A program made the position numbers and the translations under genes. DNA of 64,000 nt, taken from Nonomuraea rhodomycinica (GTDB lineage Bacteria > Actinomycetota > Actinomycetes > Streptosporangiales > Streptosporangiaceae). The first letter of the stretch is position 1, and each line of letters begins with the position of its first letter. Below the pieces are notes generated by a model. The model was not told where the DNA came from, made no database searches, and saw only the letters and a program-made list of their open reading frames with translations. The stretch is from NCBI RefSeq assembly GCF_013363995.1, contig NZ_JABWGO010000009.1, positions 344,699 through 408,698 on the forward strand. Direction: 5' to 3'. This document shows positions 1-7,916 of the stretch, in pieces.

Positions 1-1119
1 CGCGGTCGCCTCGCCGGTGTAGCCGCGCAGGTCGGCGTAGAGCTGGCCGTCGGGGAAGAGGTCGCCGGCGGCGTGGGCCACGTGGACGGCCAGCGTGGTC
101 TTGCCGACGCCGCCGATGCCGCAGATCACCGCCACCGGCACGCCCTCGGCCGCCGACGGCGACGACAGCAGCGTGCGCAGCCGCCCGGCGATCTCCTTGC
201 GGCCGGTGAAGTCGCTCACCGCGGCCGGGAGCTGGGCGGGGCGGGGCAGCTCGGGGGCGTGCTCCTCCTCGACCGGCTCCGGCTCCTCGGCGGTCTCGGC
301 GACGGCCGCGGGCGTGGCGGCGACGGGCGCGACGGCGAGGCCCGGGTCGGCGGCCAGGATCCGCTGGTGCAGGGACGTCAGGTCGGGACCGGGCTCGATG
401 CCCAGCTCGTCGATCAACGCCTGGCGCGTCTCGGTGAAGACGGCCAGCGCGTCGCCCTGCCGCCCGCACCGGTACAGGGCCAGCATGAGCTGGGCGCGCA
501 GCCGCTCGCGCAGCGGGTGCTCGGCGGTGAGCGCGATCAGCTCGGAGACCACGTCGGCGTGGCAGCCCAGCTCCAGGTCCACGTCCATGAGCGTCTCGAC
601 GACGCTGAGCCGGCGCTCGACGAGGCGGTCGCGCTGGTGCTCGGCGTAGGGGCCGACGGCTCCGGCCAGCGGCTCGCCCTCGAACAGGGCGAGGGCCGAG
701 CGCAGCGCCTCGGCCGCGGCGGAGGTCCGGCCGGCCTTGCGGGCCGCCTCGGCCTCGTGGACGCCGCGTTCGAAGCGGACCAGGTCGAGCGCTCCGTCGG
801 GCAGGCGCAGCGCGTAGCCGCGGCCCACGGAGGTGAGGATCTCGGGACGGGAACGGGCGGGCCGGTCGGGTTCGAGGACCGTGCGCAGGCGGGAGACGTA
901 CGTGCGCAGGGCGCCGAGGGCCCTCGGGGGCGAGTCGTCCCCCCAGACGGCGTCGATCATCTCGGTCGGCGTCACGGCGCGGCCCTCGCGCAGCAGCAGC
1001 ATCCCGAGAATGGAACGCTGCAACGGGGTGCCCAGGTCGAGTTCGTCGCCATCACGCCACGCGCGCACGGGACCGAGCACGGCGAACCGAAGGCCGCCTT
1101 CGACGCTCTGACCTGCCAT
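1..1119 (-). CDS. SARP/AfsR-type transcriptional regulator with NB-ARC domain (partial)
   Basis: Reading leftward from an ATG at 1119, the frame stays open to the window edge, giving the first 373 residues. The order is an OmpR-like winged helix (residues ~1-95, containing VWGDDSPPRALGALRTYVSR), a BTAD all-helical domain (~96-245, containing DALAVFTETRQALIDELG), an acidic linker, and an NB-ARC nucleotide-binding domain starting with the P-loop GIGGVGKTTL near residue 331. This is the architecture of AfsR-like SARP activators, which bind direct repeats near the -35 region and often switch on secondary metabolism. A GGAG lies about 9 nt before the start. The remaining NB-ARC region and any TPR domain lie outside the window. 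Its targets cannot be told from here; no biosynthetic cluster directly adjoins it in this window. Confidence 0.93.
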   Translation of the reverse strand, partial: MAGQSVEGGLRFAVLGPVRAWRDGDELDLGTPLQRSILGMLLLREGRAVTPTEMIDAVWGDDSPPRALGALRTYVSRLRTVLEPDRPARSRPEILTSVGRGYALRLPDGALDLVRFERGVHEAEAARKAGRTSAAAEALRSALALFEGEPLAGAVGPYAEHQRDRLVERRLSVVETLMDVDLELGCHADVVSELIALTAEHPLRERLRAQLMLALYRCGRQGDALAVFTETRQALIDELGIEPGPDLTSLHQRILAADPGLAVAPVAATPAAVAETAEEPEPVEEEHAPELPRPAQLPAAVSDFTGRKEIAGRLRTLLSSPSAAEGVPVAVICGIGGVGKTTLAVHVAHAAGDLFPDGQLYADLRGYTGEATA

Positions 1120-1431
1120 GCCGTATGTCTCCAGGGCAATGGAACGATTTGTTACCAAATCATAGAGCGAACCTTGCCTAACACATAGGCATGCCCCCTC
1201 CGCCGTAAATCTTTCCGTCCGCGGAGATCTTCCGCGGAAGAGATGGCGAGGGCGTTTCTCGGATGCGGGGAGTACGTTACCTCGCGGGGAATACGCCGGG
1301 CGTTTCGGGTGTGGGCATTGATTCGGTGTTGATCGGGCGTTGAGCCACAGAGCGGATGCTGAAGGTCAGTGAGGCATGGCCCCGAAACAGGACGACGCGG
1401 GGGCGGTCATGCCTCCCGGGTCTGGAATACC
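1120..1431. other. Intergenic region upstream of the SARP gene
   Basis: About 310 bases without a convincing coding sequence. It must hold the leftward promoter of the SARP gene; on the minus strand TATGAT lies about 40 nt upstream of the start codon, but no good -35 element stands at the right distance. The segment 1140-1330 is less GC-rich than its surroundings, as expected for a promoter region. Nothing else was recognised. Confidence 0.5.
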
Positions 1432-1460
1432 GGCCCCGCCCTGATCAGACGGGCGGGGCC
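1432..1460 (-). terminator. Hairpin terminator after the GNAT gene
   Basis: A perfect 10-bp inverted repeat (GGCCCCGCCC / GGGCGGGGCC) with a 9-nt loop lies 18 nt beyond the leftward GNAT stop codon. There is no T-run, which is usual for actinobacterial terminators. Confidence 0.65.
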
Positions 1461-1477
1461 TGCGGCGGACATGGTTG

Positions 1478-2122
1478 CTAGGCGGCCTCCACCAGCCCGA
1501 GTCTTCGCGCCAGCCGCTCACGGACGGCCGGCCACTCGGAGTTCAGGATGGAATAGAACGCCGTATCTCGGACCGTGTCGTCGGCGCCTCGGCTTTCCGC
1601 TCGCCGCACCCCGTCGAAGTGTGCGCCGAGGGCCTCGATGGCGGCCCGGGATTTGGCGTTGCGTACATCAGCCTTGAGCGTGATGCGGTGGACGTTCCAG
1701 GTCTCGAAGGCGTGGGAGAGCAGCAGGAACTTGCTCTCCCGGTTGGCACCCGTGCCCTGGGCTGAGGCGCCCAGCCACGTGTAGCCGATGTCCGCCACGG
1801 ACGGGATGTCGCCCACCGCGCCCAGTGTCCCCGGAGGCCAGGGCATGGGGCCCTGCCAGTACTCCAGGTTCATGAGACGGGTGGCACCGATCAGGCGATC
1901 GGTGTGCAGCCACCGGATGGCGAAGGGCATCGTGCGGCCCCCCGCCTGCTCAGCCAGCGCGGCCTCCACGTAGGAGGCCATCTCGTCCCGGCCGTTCGGG
2001 ACGCGAGTGAAGGCATACGTGGAGCGGTCTTCACTCGCCGCGGCGACGAGGTCGTCGATCGCCGCGGGGCTGAGAGGTTCCAGGCGCACGAGGCGCCCGG
2101 ACAGGGTGACAAGAGCGGGCAT
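1478..2122 (-). CDS. GNAT family N-acetyltransferase (RimJ/RimL-like)
   Basis: A 214-residue protein with the fold pattern of RimJ/RimL-like GNAT enzymes, which move an acetyl group from acetyl-CoA to an amine. Seen features: an N-terminal substrate strand (GRLVRLEPLSPAAIDDLVAA), the central region IGYTWLGASAQGTGANRESK that takes the place of the acetyl-CoA pyrophosphate-binding A-motif, and a late WNVHRITLKADVRNAKSRAA typical of the family's B-motif region. The ATG at 2122 was chosen over a GTG two codons earlier; no clear Shine-Dalgarno precedes either. The acceptor substrate is unknown. It stands alone, followed by a hairpin terminator. Confidence 0.85.
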   Translation of the reverse strand: MPALVTLSGRLVRLEPLSPAAIDDLVAAASEDRSTYAFTRVPNGRDEMASYVEAALAEQAGGRTMPFAIRWLHTDRLIGATRLMNLEYWQGPMPWPPGTLGAVGDIPSVADIGYTWLGASAQGTGANRESKFLLLSHAFETWNVHRITLKADVRNAKSRAAIEALGAHFDGVRRAESRGADDTVRDTAFYSILNSEWPAVRERLARRLGLVEAA

Positions 2123-2274
2123 GAGCACATGATGAGGGCTGACCGGGCCGGTTGTGACCAGGCAACGGCCACCTTCTTTCGCGGTTGTTCCGCGAGTTTC
2201 GGATCATGTGGTGTTTGCCCAGGTCAGAGGCTTGATTCGGGGTTTCGGGCAGCCCCTCTAGCCGAAGATTTCGC

Positions 2275-3561
2275 CTAACCGTGACATGCGGTCGGCACGA
2301 GGGCCGGACGCCGTTCACGCGCCGCCCCCGGCATGGCCTCGGCGAGCCCCGACAGAGCGTCCGACAACTGGTCGAGCGCGGCCGAGATCCACGGCAGCGT
2401 GACCGGGTTGGAGGCGTCCAGGGCGGCCAGCCGTTGCTCGGCCGTCTCGCCGTACAGCAGACTGACCGCGACCCGCACGCGGGCGGCGTCGGGGTCGTCG
2501 CCGAACGCGTGACCGGGCAGGACGCCGACGCCGTGGTCCTCCAGCAGCCGCCGGGTGACCGCGGCGGAGCCGCCGAGACCGAGGTGCCCGAGGTCCGGGT
2601 AGAGGTAGAAGCCGCCCTGCGGCTCGGGCGTGCGGGCGCCGATCGCGGCGAAGCGGGCGTGGACCGCGCGCGCGACCGCGCCGTGCAGGCGGCGGCTGAG
2701 CGCCACGCGCTCGGCCAGCTCCGGCGGCTCGGAGAAGGCGTACGCGGCGGCCTGCTGCACCGGCGCGGCCGGCGCCGACCAGATCTCGCTGGCCACGGCG
2801 AGCATCCGCGCGCGCAGGTCGTGCGCGCCCTCGGGCAGCCGGGCCACGCCGATCCGCCAGCCGCCCAGGGCGAGGCTCTTGCTCAGCCCGGTGGTGATGA
2901 CCGTGCGTTCGGGCGCCAGGTCGGCGGGCGAGACGTAGGCGGGGGCGGGCTCGTGCAGCAGGTCGCGGTAGATCTCGTCGGAGATGATCAGGAGGTCCAG
3001 CTCGCGGGCCACGTCCACCAGGCGGCCGATGGTCTCGGGGGTGGCGAGGCGGCCGGTCGGGTTGTCCGGCAGCGTCACGAGCAGCGAACCGACGGCGCGG
3101 CCCTGGGCGCGGGCCCGGCGCACCGCCTCGGCGACCTTGCCGGGATCGGGCACGCCGCCCTCGCCGGCGGGCGGGGGCACGAGGAGGGGATGGGAGCCGA
3201 CCAGGTCGGCCTGCGCGGCGTAGCTGACCCAGCTCGGCTTCGGCAGCACGATGTCGCCGCCGATCGCGAGGAGCAGGCCGTACAGGAGGGGCTTGCTGCC
3301 CGGCCCGCAGAGGACCAGGCCGGGGTCGGTGGGGAGCCCGCGCCGGTTCCAGTAGCCGGCGGCGGCGGCGCGCAGCTCGGGGGCGCCGGCGACGGGGCCG
3401 TAACCGTTGCGGCCGGACGCGGCCACCAGCCTGTCGCGCAGCGCCGGGTGGACGGGCAGACCTGCCTCGCCGAAGGCCAGGTGCAGCACGCGTTCCCCGG
3501 CGCGTCGTCTTCGTTCGATGTCCTCGTTGGCGGCGAGAGTGGCGGAGAGGGTAATGCTCAT
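2275..3561 (-). CDS. Class I/II PLP-dependent aminotransferase
   Basis: A 428-residue fold-type I aminotransferase. The PLP lysine is in TTGLSKSLALGGWRIGVAR, the cofactor-ring Asp in IISDEIYRDL, the substrate-contacting Asn in LPDNPTGR, and the C-terminal region holds RVRVAVS. The start at 3561 (MSITLSATLAANEDIERRR) is preferred over an upstream in-frame ATG, since the family begins near here. It diverges from a LysR-type gene with only 79 bp between them, so it is probably a direct target of that regulator. The amino-acid specificity cannot be read from the sequence. The family transfers an amino group between an amino acid and a 2-oxo acid in the cytoplasm. Confidence 0.9.
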   Translation of the reverse strand: MSITLSATLAANEDIERRRRAGERVLHLAFGEAGLPVHPALRDRLVAASGRNGYGPVAGAPELRAAAAGYWNRRGLPTDPGLVLCGPGSKPLLYGLLLAIGGDIVLPKPSWVSYAAQADLVGSHPLLVPPPAGEGGVPDPGKVAEAVRRARAQGRAVGSLLVTLPDNPTGRLATPETIGRLVDVARELDLLIISDEIYRDLLHEPAPAYVSPADLAPERTVITTGLSKSLALGGWRIGVARLPEGAHDLRARMLAVASEIWSAPAAPVQQAAAYAFSEPPELAERVALSRRLHGAVARAVHARFAAIGARTPEPQGGFYLYPDLGHLGLGGSAAVTRRLLEDHGVGVLPGHAFGDDPDAARVRVAVSLLYGETAEQRLAALDASNPVTLPWISAALDQLSDALSGLAEAMPGAARERRPALVPTACHG

Positions 3562-3581
3562 GTTTGTCACGTTCCCAGCCT

Positions 3582-3607
3582 GCTTGCAGTATTGCATCAG
3601 AACAAGC
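3582..3607. promoter_or_regulatory. Probable LysR operator between aminotransferase and LysR genes
   Basis: GCTTG (3582-3586) and CAAGC (3603-3607) form an inverted repeat that encloses a smaller dyad TGCA-N4-TGCA (3585-3596). Its place in the 79-bp divergent region fits a LysR-type binding site controlling both genes. Confidence 0.45.
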
Positions 3608-3640
3608 GAGGCTTTTTGTGGGTAGGCGTAAGGAAGACCG

Positions 3641-4576
3641 ATGCTCGATTTGCGGCGATTGATGTTGATCTGCGAGTTCGGGCGGCGCGGCAGCATCGCC
3701 GCCACCGCCGCGTCGCTCGGCTACAGCCCCTCGGCGGTGTCGCAGCAGCTCGTCGCCCTGGAACGGGAGACCGGCACGGCCCTGCTCGACCGCACCGCGC
3801 GCAGCGCCGAGCTCACCGACGCCGGCCGCCGCCTCGTCGCCCACGCCGAGCGCATCCTCGCCATGGTCGAGGAGGCCGAGTCGGACCTGTCCGCGCACGC
3901 GGGCACGCCCTCGGGACGCGTCGTGGTGACGGCGTTCCCGACGGCGGCCGTGGCCTTCGCGCCGGCGCTCGCCCGCTCGCTGCGCCGCCACACCGAGCTG
4001 ACGCTGCGGCTGCGGCAGAGCAGGTCGGGACGGGGCATGCGCGAGGTGCAGTCAGGCGAGGTGGACATCGCGCTGGTCGACGACTGGTACGGCCGCGTCC
4101 ACGACAGCGAGCACCTGCGCGTCTTCCCGCTGCTGAGCGACCCCCTCGTGCTGGTGGTGCCGCGCAAGCACCGGCTGGCCGACCCCGACGTGCCGATCGA
4201 CCTGCGCGAGCTGCGCGACGAGCCGTGGATGGCCACCCCGGACGGCGAGCCGTCACGCCTGGCCGTGGACCGGCTGCTGTCCGACGTGGGCGGCACGCGG
4301 CCGACACCCTGGGAGTTCGAGGGGCTGGGGACGATCCTGTCGCTGGTGGCCAAGGGGCTGGGCATCGCCGCCGTGCCGGCGCTCGCGCTCGCGGCGGGGG
4401 TGCGCGGGGTGGCGGTGCGGCAGTTCCCGGGCAACCCGGTGGGGCGCGAGGTCCACGCGGTGGCGCGGGGATCCAGCGTCCACCGGCCGTCGGTGTCGGT
4501 GACGCTGCGGGCCGTCCACGTGGCGGCCCGCTACCTCGCCGCCGACCTCGACCCGATCGGCCCTCCCGGGCGCTGA
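3641..4576 (+). CDS. LysR family transcriptional regulator
   Basis: A 311-residue LysR-type regulator. The N-terminal winged helix is complete (residues 1-60, with GSIAATAASLGYSPSAVSQQ as recognition region), followed by the linker helix and a periplasmic-binding-like effector domain (~88-300). An AAGGAAG ribosome-binding sequence precedes the ATG. It is divergent from the aminotransferase gene at 2275-3561, the standard layout for a LysR regulator and its target, so it probably senses a substrate or product of that enzyme and also controls its own gene. The effector is unknown. Confidence 0.93.
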   Translation: MLDLRRLMLICEFGRRGSIAATAASLGYSPSAVSQQLVALERETGTALLDRTARSAELTDAGRRLVAHAERILAMVEEAESDLSAHAGTPSGRVVVTAFPTAAVAFAPALARSLRRHTELTLRLRQSRSGRGMREVQSGEVDIALVDDWYGRVHDSEHLRVFPLLSDPLVLVVPRKHRLADPDVPIDLRELRDEPWMATPDGEPSRLAVDRLLSDVGGTRPTPWEFEGLGTILSLVAKGLGIAAVPALALAAGVRGVAVRQFPGNPVGREVHAVARGSSVHRPSVSVTLRAVHVAARYLAADLDPIGPPGR

Positions 4577-4598
4577 CCGCGCGATAACGTGTGCGGCT

Positions 4599-5270
4599 AT
4601 GGCGCCGACGTACGACATCGAGCACCTCCTGCTCTCCCAGCCCAGCGTCAGCACGGTCGCCGGCGTGGACGAGGTCGGCCGCGGCGCCTGGGCGGGGCCC
4701 GTGACCGTCTGCGCGGTCGTCACGGACCTGTCCGAGCCGCCCGCCGGGCTGACCGACTCCAAGCAGCTCACCCCGGCCCGGCGCGAGGCGCTCGCCGCCG
4801 AGGTGCGCGCGTGGGCCACCGGCATCGCCTTCGGCGAGGCCACGCACGAGGAGATCGACGCGGTCGGCATGACCGAGGCGCTGCGCCGGGCCGCCCGGCG
4901 CGCCCTCGACGCCCTCCCCGTACGGCCCGGCGCGGTCATCCTCGACGGCTCCCACGACTACATCGGCGCCCCCTGGCCGGTGCGCCTGGAGGTCAGGGGC
5001 GACGCGGCCAGCGTCTCGGTGGCCGCCGCGTCCGTGCTGGCCAAGGTGCGGCGCGACGCGCACATGGCGACGCTCGGCTGCGACGCCTACGGCTTCGCCG
5101 ACAACGCCGGCTATCCCTCGCCCGTCCACCAGGAGGCGCTGGCCCGGCTCGGGCCCACCGAGCACCACCGCATGTCGTGGTCCTACCTCGACGACCTGCC
5201 GCGGTGGCGTCACCTCAAGCGGCACCGCGATCCCGCGGTGAGCGAGGGCCAGGTCAGCCTGTTCGGCTAG
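4599..5270 (+). CDS. rnhB: Ribonuclease HII
   Basis: A 223-residue type 2 RNase H that cuts the RNA strand of RNA-DNA hybrids and starts removal of single ribonucleotides from DNA. The metal-binding N-terminus is clear (VAGVDEVGRGAWAGPV, with Asp and Glu of the catalytic set), followed by TDSKQLTPARR, the later acidic residue in GAVILDGSHDY, and ASVLAKVRRDAHM. Length is normal. There is no obvious Shine-Dalgarno, while GATAAC stands 10 nt before the ATG, so the transcript may have a very short leader. The LLM gene follows after 9 bp. Confidence 0.95.
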   Translation: MAPTYDIEHLLLSQPSVSTVAGVDEVGRGAWAGPVTVCAVVTDLSEPPAGLTDSKQLTPARREALAAEVRAWATGIAFGEATHEEIDAVGMTEALRRAARRALDALPVRPGAVILDGSHDYIGAPWPVRLEVRGDAASVSVAAASVLAKVRRDAHMATLGCDAYGFADNAGYPSPVHQEALARLGPTEHHRMSWSYLDDLPRWRHLKRHRDPAVSEGQVSLFG

Positions 5271-5279
5271 GGAGGTCCG

Positions 5280-6317
5280 GTGCGCGTCGGCGTCTTCCTC
5301 GTGGCGGCGGGCTTCCCCGGCCGTGACCCCGGACGGGTGCTGGCCGACACCGTCGAGCTGGTGGTGGCGGCCGAGGAGGCCGGGTTCGACGACGCCTGGG
5401 TCGCCGAGCACCACTTCATGACCTACGGGGTGTGCCCGTCGGCGACCACGCTGGCCGCCGTGGCGATCGGGCGCACCTCGCGGATCGGCCTCGGCACCGC
5501 GGTCAGCGTGCTGTCCACCTGGCATCCCGTGGCGCTGGCCGAGCAGGCGGCCATGCTGCACCACCTGTCGGGCGGCCGGTTCACGCTCGGGGTCGGGCGG
5601 GGCGGGCCGTGGGTGGACCTGGAGGTGTTCGGGACCGGGCTGGAGCGGTTCGAGCGGGCCTTCGGCGAGTCGCTGGACGTGCTCGTGCGGGCGCTGTCGG
5701 ACGGCCGGGTGTCGGCCGAGGGGGAGTTCTTCCGGTTCCGGGAGGTGGACCTGGTGCCCGCGGCCAGGCTGCGGCCGGTGGTGGCCTGCACGTCGCAGGC
5801 GACGCTGGAGCTGGCGGCGCGCAGGGGGCTGCCGATGCTCCTCGGGATGCACGTGGACGACCGCGAGAAGGCGGCGGCCGTGGCGGCGTACGACGCGCTG
5901 TGCCGCGGATCGGGCGGGCGCGTGGCGGCGTGCGACGCGCCGCGCCCCGGGTCGGGCGGGCACGTGGCGGCGGCCGTGGGTCATGTGGCCGACTCGACGC
6001 GGCAGGCCGTCCGGGAGCTCAAGGAGGCGATGCCGCGCTGGCTGGAGCCCGGCCTGGCCGGCTACGTGCCGGTGGACGGGCGCGGGCGCCCCGCGCGGGA
6101 CGTGCCCGCGTACGTGGACTTCCTGACCCGCGTGCATCCCGTCGGCTCGGCGGACCGGTGCGTGGAGGCGATCCTCGCCACGGCCGAGGCCACGGGCGTG
6201 CGGCGGGTCATCCTCATGGTGGAGGGGATCGGCGACCACCGCCGCGCCGTGGAGAACGTGCGCCGGCTCGGCGCCGAGGTGCTGCCCCGCGTGCGGACCG
6301 CCGCGCCCCCGCCCTGA
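5280..6317 (+). CDS. LLM class flavin-dependent oxidoreductase
   Basis: A 345-residue luciferase-like TIM-barrel protein that would use reduced FMN or F420. Family features are FDDAWVAEHHFMTYG near residue 40, RIGLGTAVSVLSTWHPV and SGGRFTLGVGRGGPWVD. The GTG start overlaps neither neighbour and has GGAGG 5 nt upstream. It lies 9 bp after rnhB on the same strand and may be co-transcribed. Residues ~205-235 contain a Gly/Arg-rich near-duplication (CRGSGGRVAACDAPRPGSGG), an insertion unlike the core fold. The substrate is not predictable. Confidence 0.9.
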   Translation: MRVGVFLVAAGFPGRDPGRVLADTVELVVAAEEAGFDDAWVAEHHFMTYGVCPSATTLAAVAIGRTSRIGLGTAVSVLSTWHPVALAEQAAMLHHLSGGRFTLGVGRGGPWVDLEVFGTGLERFERAFGESLDVLVRALSDGRVSAEGEFFRFREVDLVPAARLRPVVACTSQATLELAARRGLPMLLGMHVDDREKAAAVAAYDALCRGSGGRVAACDAPRPGSGGHVAAAVGHVADSTRQAVRELKEAMPRWLEPGLAGYVPVDGRGRPARDVPAYVDFLTRVHPVGSADRCVEAILATAEATGVRRVILMVEGIGDHRRAVENVRRLGAEVLPRVRTAAPPP

Positions 6318-6319
6318 GC

Positions 6320-6349
6320 GGGGTGGCGGGCCGGGCGGCCCGCCACCCC
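6320..6349. terminator. Bidirectional terminator hairpin
   Basis: A perfect 13-bp stem (GGGGTGGCGGGCC pairing with GGCCCGCCACCCC) with a GGGC loop lies between two converging genes and can end transcription from both sides. Confidence 0.85.
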
Positions 6350-6362
6350 TGAGCTCGAGCGG

Positions 6363-6749
6363 TCAGCAGTCGACCAGCTCGGGCTTCTGGTTGAGGATCT
6401 GCGCGCGGGGCGTGACGAACGCGCTCAGCGCCTCGGTGGCCGCCGGGTCGAAGACCGCGACGCGGTGGCAGTTCTGGAACGCCAGCCGAACGCCGAAGTG
6501 ACGCTCCAGCGCGCCACGCATGGCGTCGCTGGCCAGGCAGCGCAGGAGCTGCCCGCGCGCCTCCTCCGACGGCGGCGGCACCTGGTTGTCGGCGAACTCG
6601 GCTCCGTCGCGCGCCCGCTGCTGGACCAGCTCGCTGATCACCGACCACGCGTAGGGCAGGGAGTCGCGGACGCAGGCGACGAACGCCGCGTCCTCGACCT
6701 CTCCGGTCCTGGCCTGGTCGAGCAGGTCGTTCGGAACGGTCAGCGACAT
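6363..6749 (-). CDS. Conserved actinobacterial 128-aa protein of unknown function
   Basis: A 128-residue soluble protein starting MSLTVPNDLLDQARTGEVED and ending in a terminal Cys (PELVDC). The start at 6749 is fixed by GAGGAGA about 8 nt upstream. Seen motifs include SLPYAWSVISELV, DNQVPPPSEEARGQLLRCLA, RHFGVRLAFQNCHRVAVFDP and RAQILNQKPEL. I recall near-identical small proteins in Streptomyces and relatives, but no function that I can vouch for. Three Cys (mid-protein, the Cys-His pair in FQNCHRV, and the extreme C-terminus) could bind metal or be modified. It sits 32 bp downstream of a CooC-like ATPase on the same strand, so the two are probably co-transcribed. Confidence 0.85.
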   Translation of the reverse strand: MSLTVPNDLLDQARTGEVEDAAFVACVRDSLPYAWSVISELVQQRARDGAEFADNQVPPPSEEARGQLLRCLASDAMRGALERHFGVRLAFQNCHRVAVFDPAATEALSAFVTPRAQILNQKPELVDC

Positions 6750-6781
6750 GCTGTCTCCTCTCGAAGGGGATCGAACCGACG

Positions 6782-7768
6782 CTATGAGCGCTCGGCGTGG
6801 TGCTCCAGATGGCTGGAAGGGGACACTCGTGTGGTCGCCGGCGGGCCGTAGGTGAATCCGGGGTCGATCTGCAGGGACAGATCCCGGCCGGTGCGGGCGT
6901 TCGCCCAGGCCCGGGCGTTGCGCAGATGGAACTCCTCGGCCTGGCGGCCGAAGGTGGCCCAGTCCTTCTCCTGCGCGTCCAGCTGCTTGAGCAGCACGGC
7001 CAGCGTGTCGGAGTTGGCCGGCTCCAGGTCGGCGAGGTCGAGCGGCCGGCCCTGCTCCATGGCCCGGACGGCCGCCGAGTGCTCCATCCAGGCCACCAGG
7101 TCGGCGCCCACCTCGGCGCGCAGGAAGTCGACGTCGGAGGGGCCGTGGACCTTGTTGCCCACGACCGCGACCCGCACACCGAACCCGGCGGCGTGCTCGG
7201 CGTACTGCCGGTAGACGCCGACGCCCTGCCGGGTCGGCTCGGCGACCAGCACCGTCAGGTCGAACCGGGTGAACAGCCCCGAGGCGAACGAGTCGGCCCC
7301 GGCGGTCATGTCGACCACGACGTACTCGCCGGGCCCGTCGACGAGGTGGTTGAGCAGCAGCTCGACCGCGCCCACCTTGGAGTGGTAGCAGGCGACGCCG
7401 AGGTCGTCCTCGCCGAACGGGCCGGTGGCCAGCAGCCTGACGCCGTCGGGCGTGGTCACCGCGTACGGCGAGGCGGCGAGGTCCTCGAAGCTCAGCAGCC
7501 GCGACCCGCGCCCCGGCGGGGTCGTCTTGACCATGGCCTCGGCCGAGGGGATGCGCGGGTTGTCGCCGCGCAGGAAGTCCTTGATCTCGTCGAGACGGGC
7601 GCCGAGCGGCTCGGGGCTCTCGCCCGCGCCCAGGACCAGCGCCAGGTGCTGGTTGATGTCGGCGTCGATGGCGACCACCGGGCCGCCCTGGCTCGCCACG
7701 TGCCTGGCGAACAGGGCCGACATCGTCGTCTTGCCGCTGCCGCCCTTGCCGACGAAGGCCACCCTCAC
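6782..7768 (-). CDS. CooC/ParA-like P-loop ATPase
   Basis: A 328-residue MinD/ParA-superfamily ATPase. The deviant Walker A motif with its signature lysine is at the N-terminus (GKGGSGKTTMSALFARH), followed by DADINQHLALVLGAG and the switch region YVVVDMTAGADSF. Layout and length resemble CooC-type nickel-insertion ATPases and other actinobacterial ATPases filed under CO dehydrogenase maturation, but no CO dehydrogenase is present, so metal handling is only a guess. The GTG start at 7768 has AGGAG 6 nt upstream. The small conserved gene at 6363-6749 follows at once, suggesting a functional pair. Confidence 0.85.
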   Translation of the reverse strand: MRVAFVGKGGSGKTTMSALFARHVASQGGPVVAIDADINQHLALVLGAGESPEPLGARLDEIKDFLRGDNPRIPSAEAMVKTTPPGRGSRLLSFEDLAASPYAVTTPDGVRLLATGPFGEDDLGVACYHSKVGAVELLLNHLVDGPGEYVVVDMTAGADSFASGLFTRFDLTVLVAEPTRQGVGVYRQYAEHAAGFGVRVAVVGNKVHGPSDVDFLRAEVGADLVAWMEHSAAVRAMEQGRPLDLADLEPANSDTLAVLLKQLDAQEKDWATFGRQAEEFHLRNARAWANARTGRDLSLQIDPGFTYGPPATTRVSPSSHLEHHAERS

Positions 7769-7861
7769 GATAGCTCCTGATGATTATGAAAACCGTTGTC
7801 GTTCCCAGGTGACGCCCATGATGCCACAACGGCCGCCGCCGTGAGGGCGGAAACGCGCGGA

Positions 7862-7889
7862 CGCCCCCCGGGCCGAAGCCCGAGGGGCG
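7862..7889 (-). terminator. Hairpin terminator after LCP gene
   Basis: A two-part GC stem (CGCCCC/GGGGCG and CGGGC/GCCCG) capped by CGAA lies 28 nt beyond the leftward LCP stop codon. Confidence 0.65.
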
Positions 7890-7916
7890 CTGTGGGACGC
7901 GGAGCGCGGGTTCCGC

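Noticed and set aside
3813..6239. 808-aa minus-strand frame across LysR, rnhB and LLM genes
   Set aside because: Arg/Pro/Gly-rich translation without motifs and running opposite to three well-supported genes.
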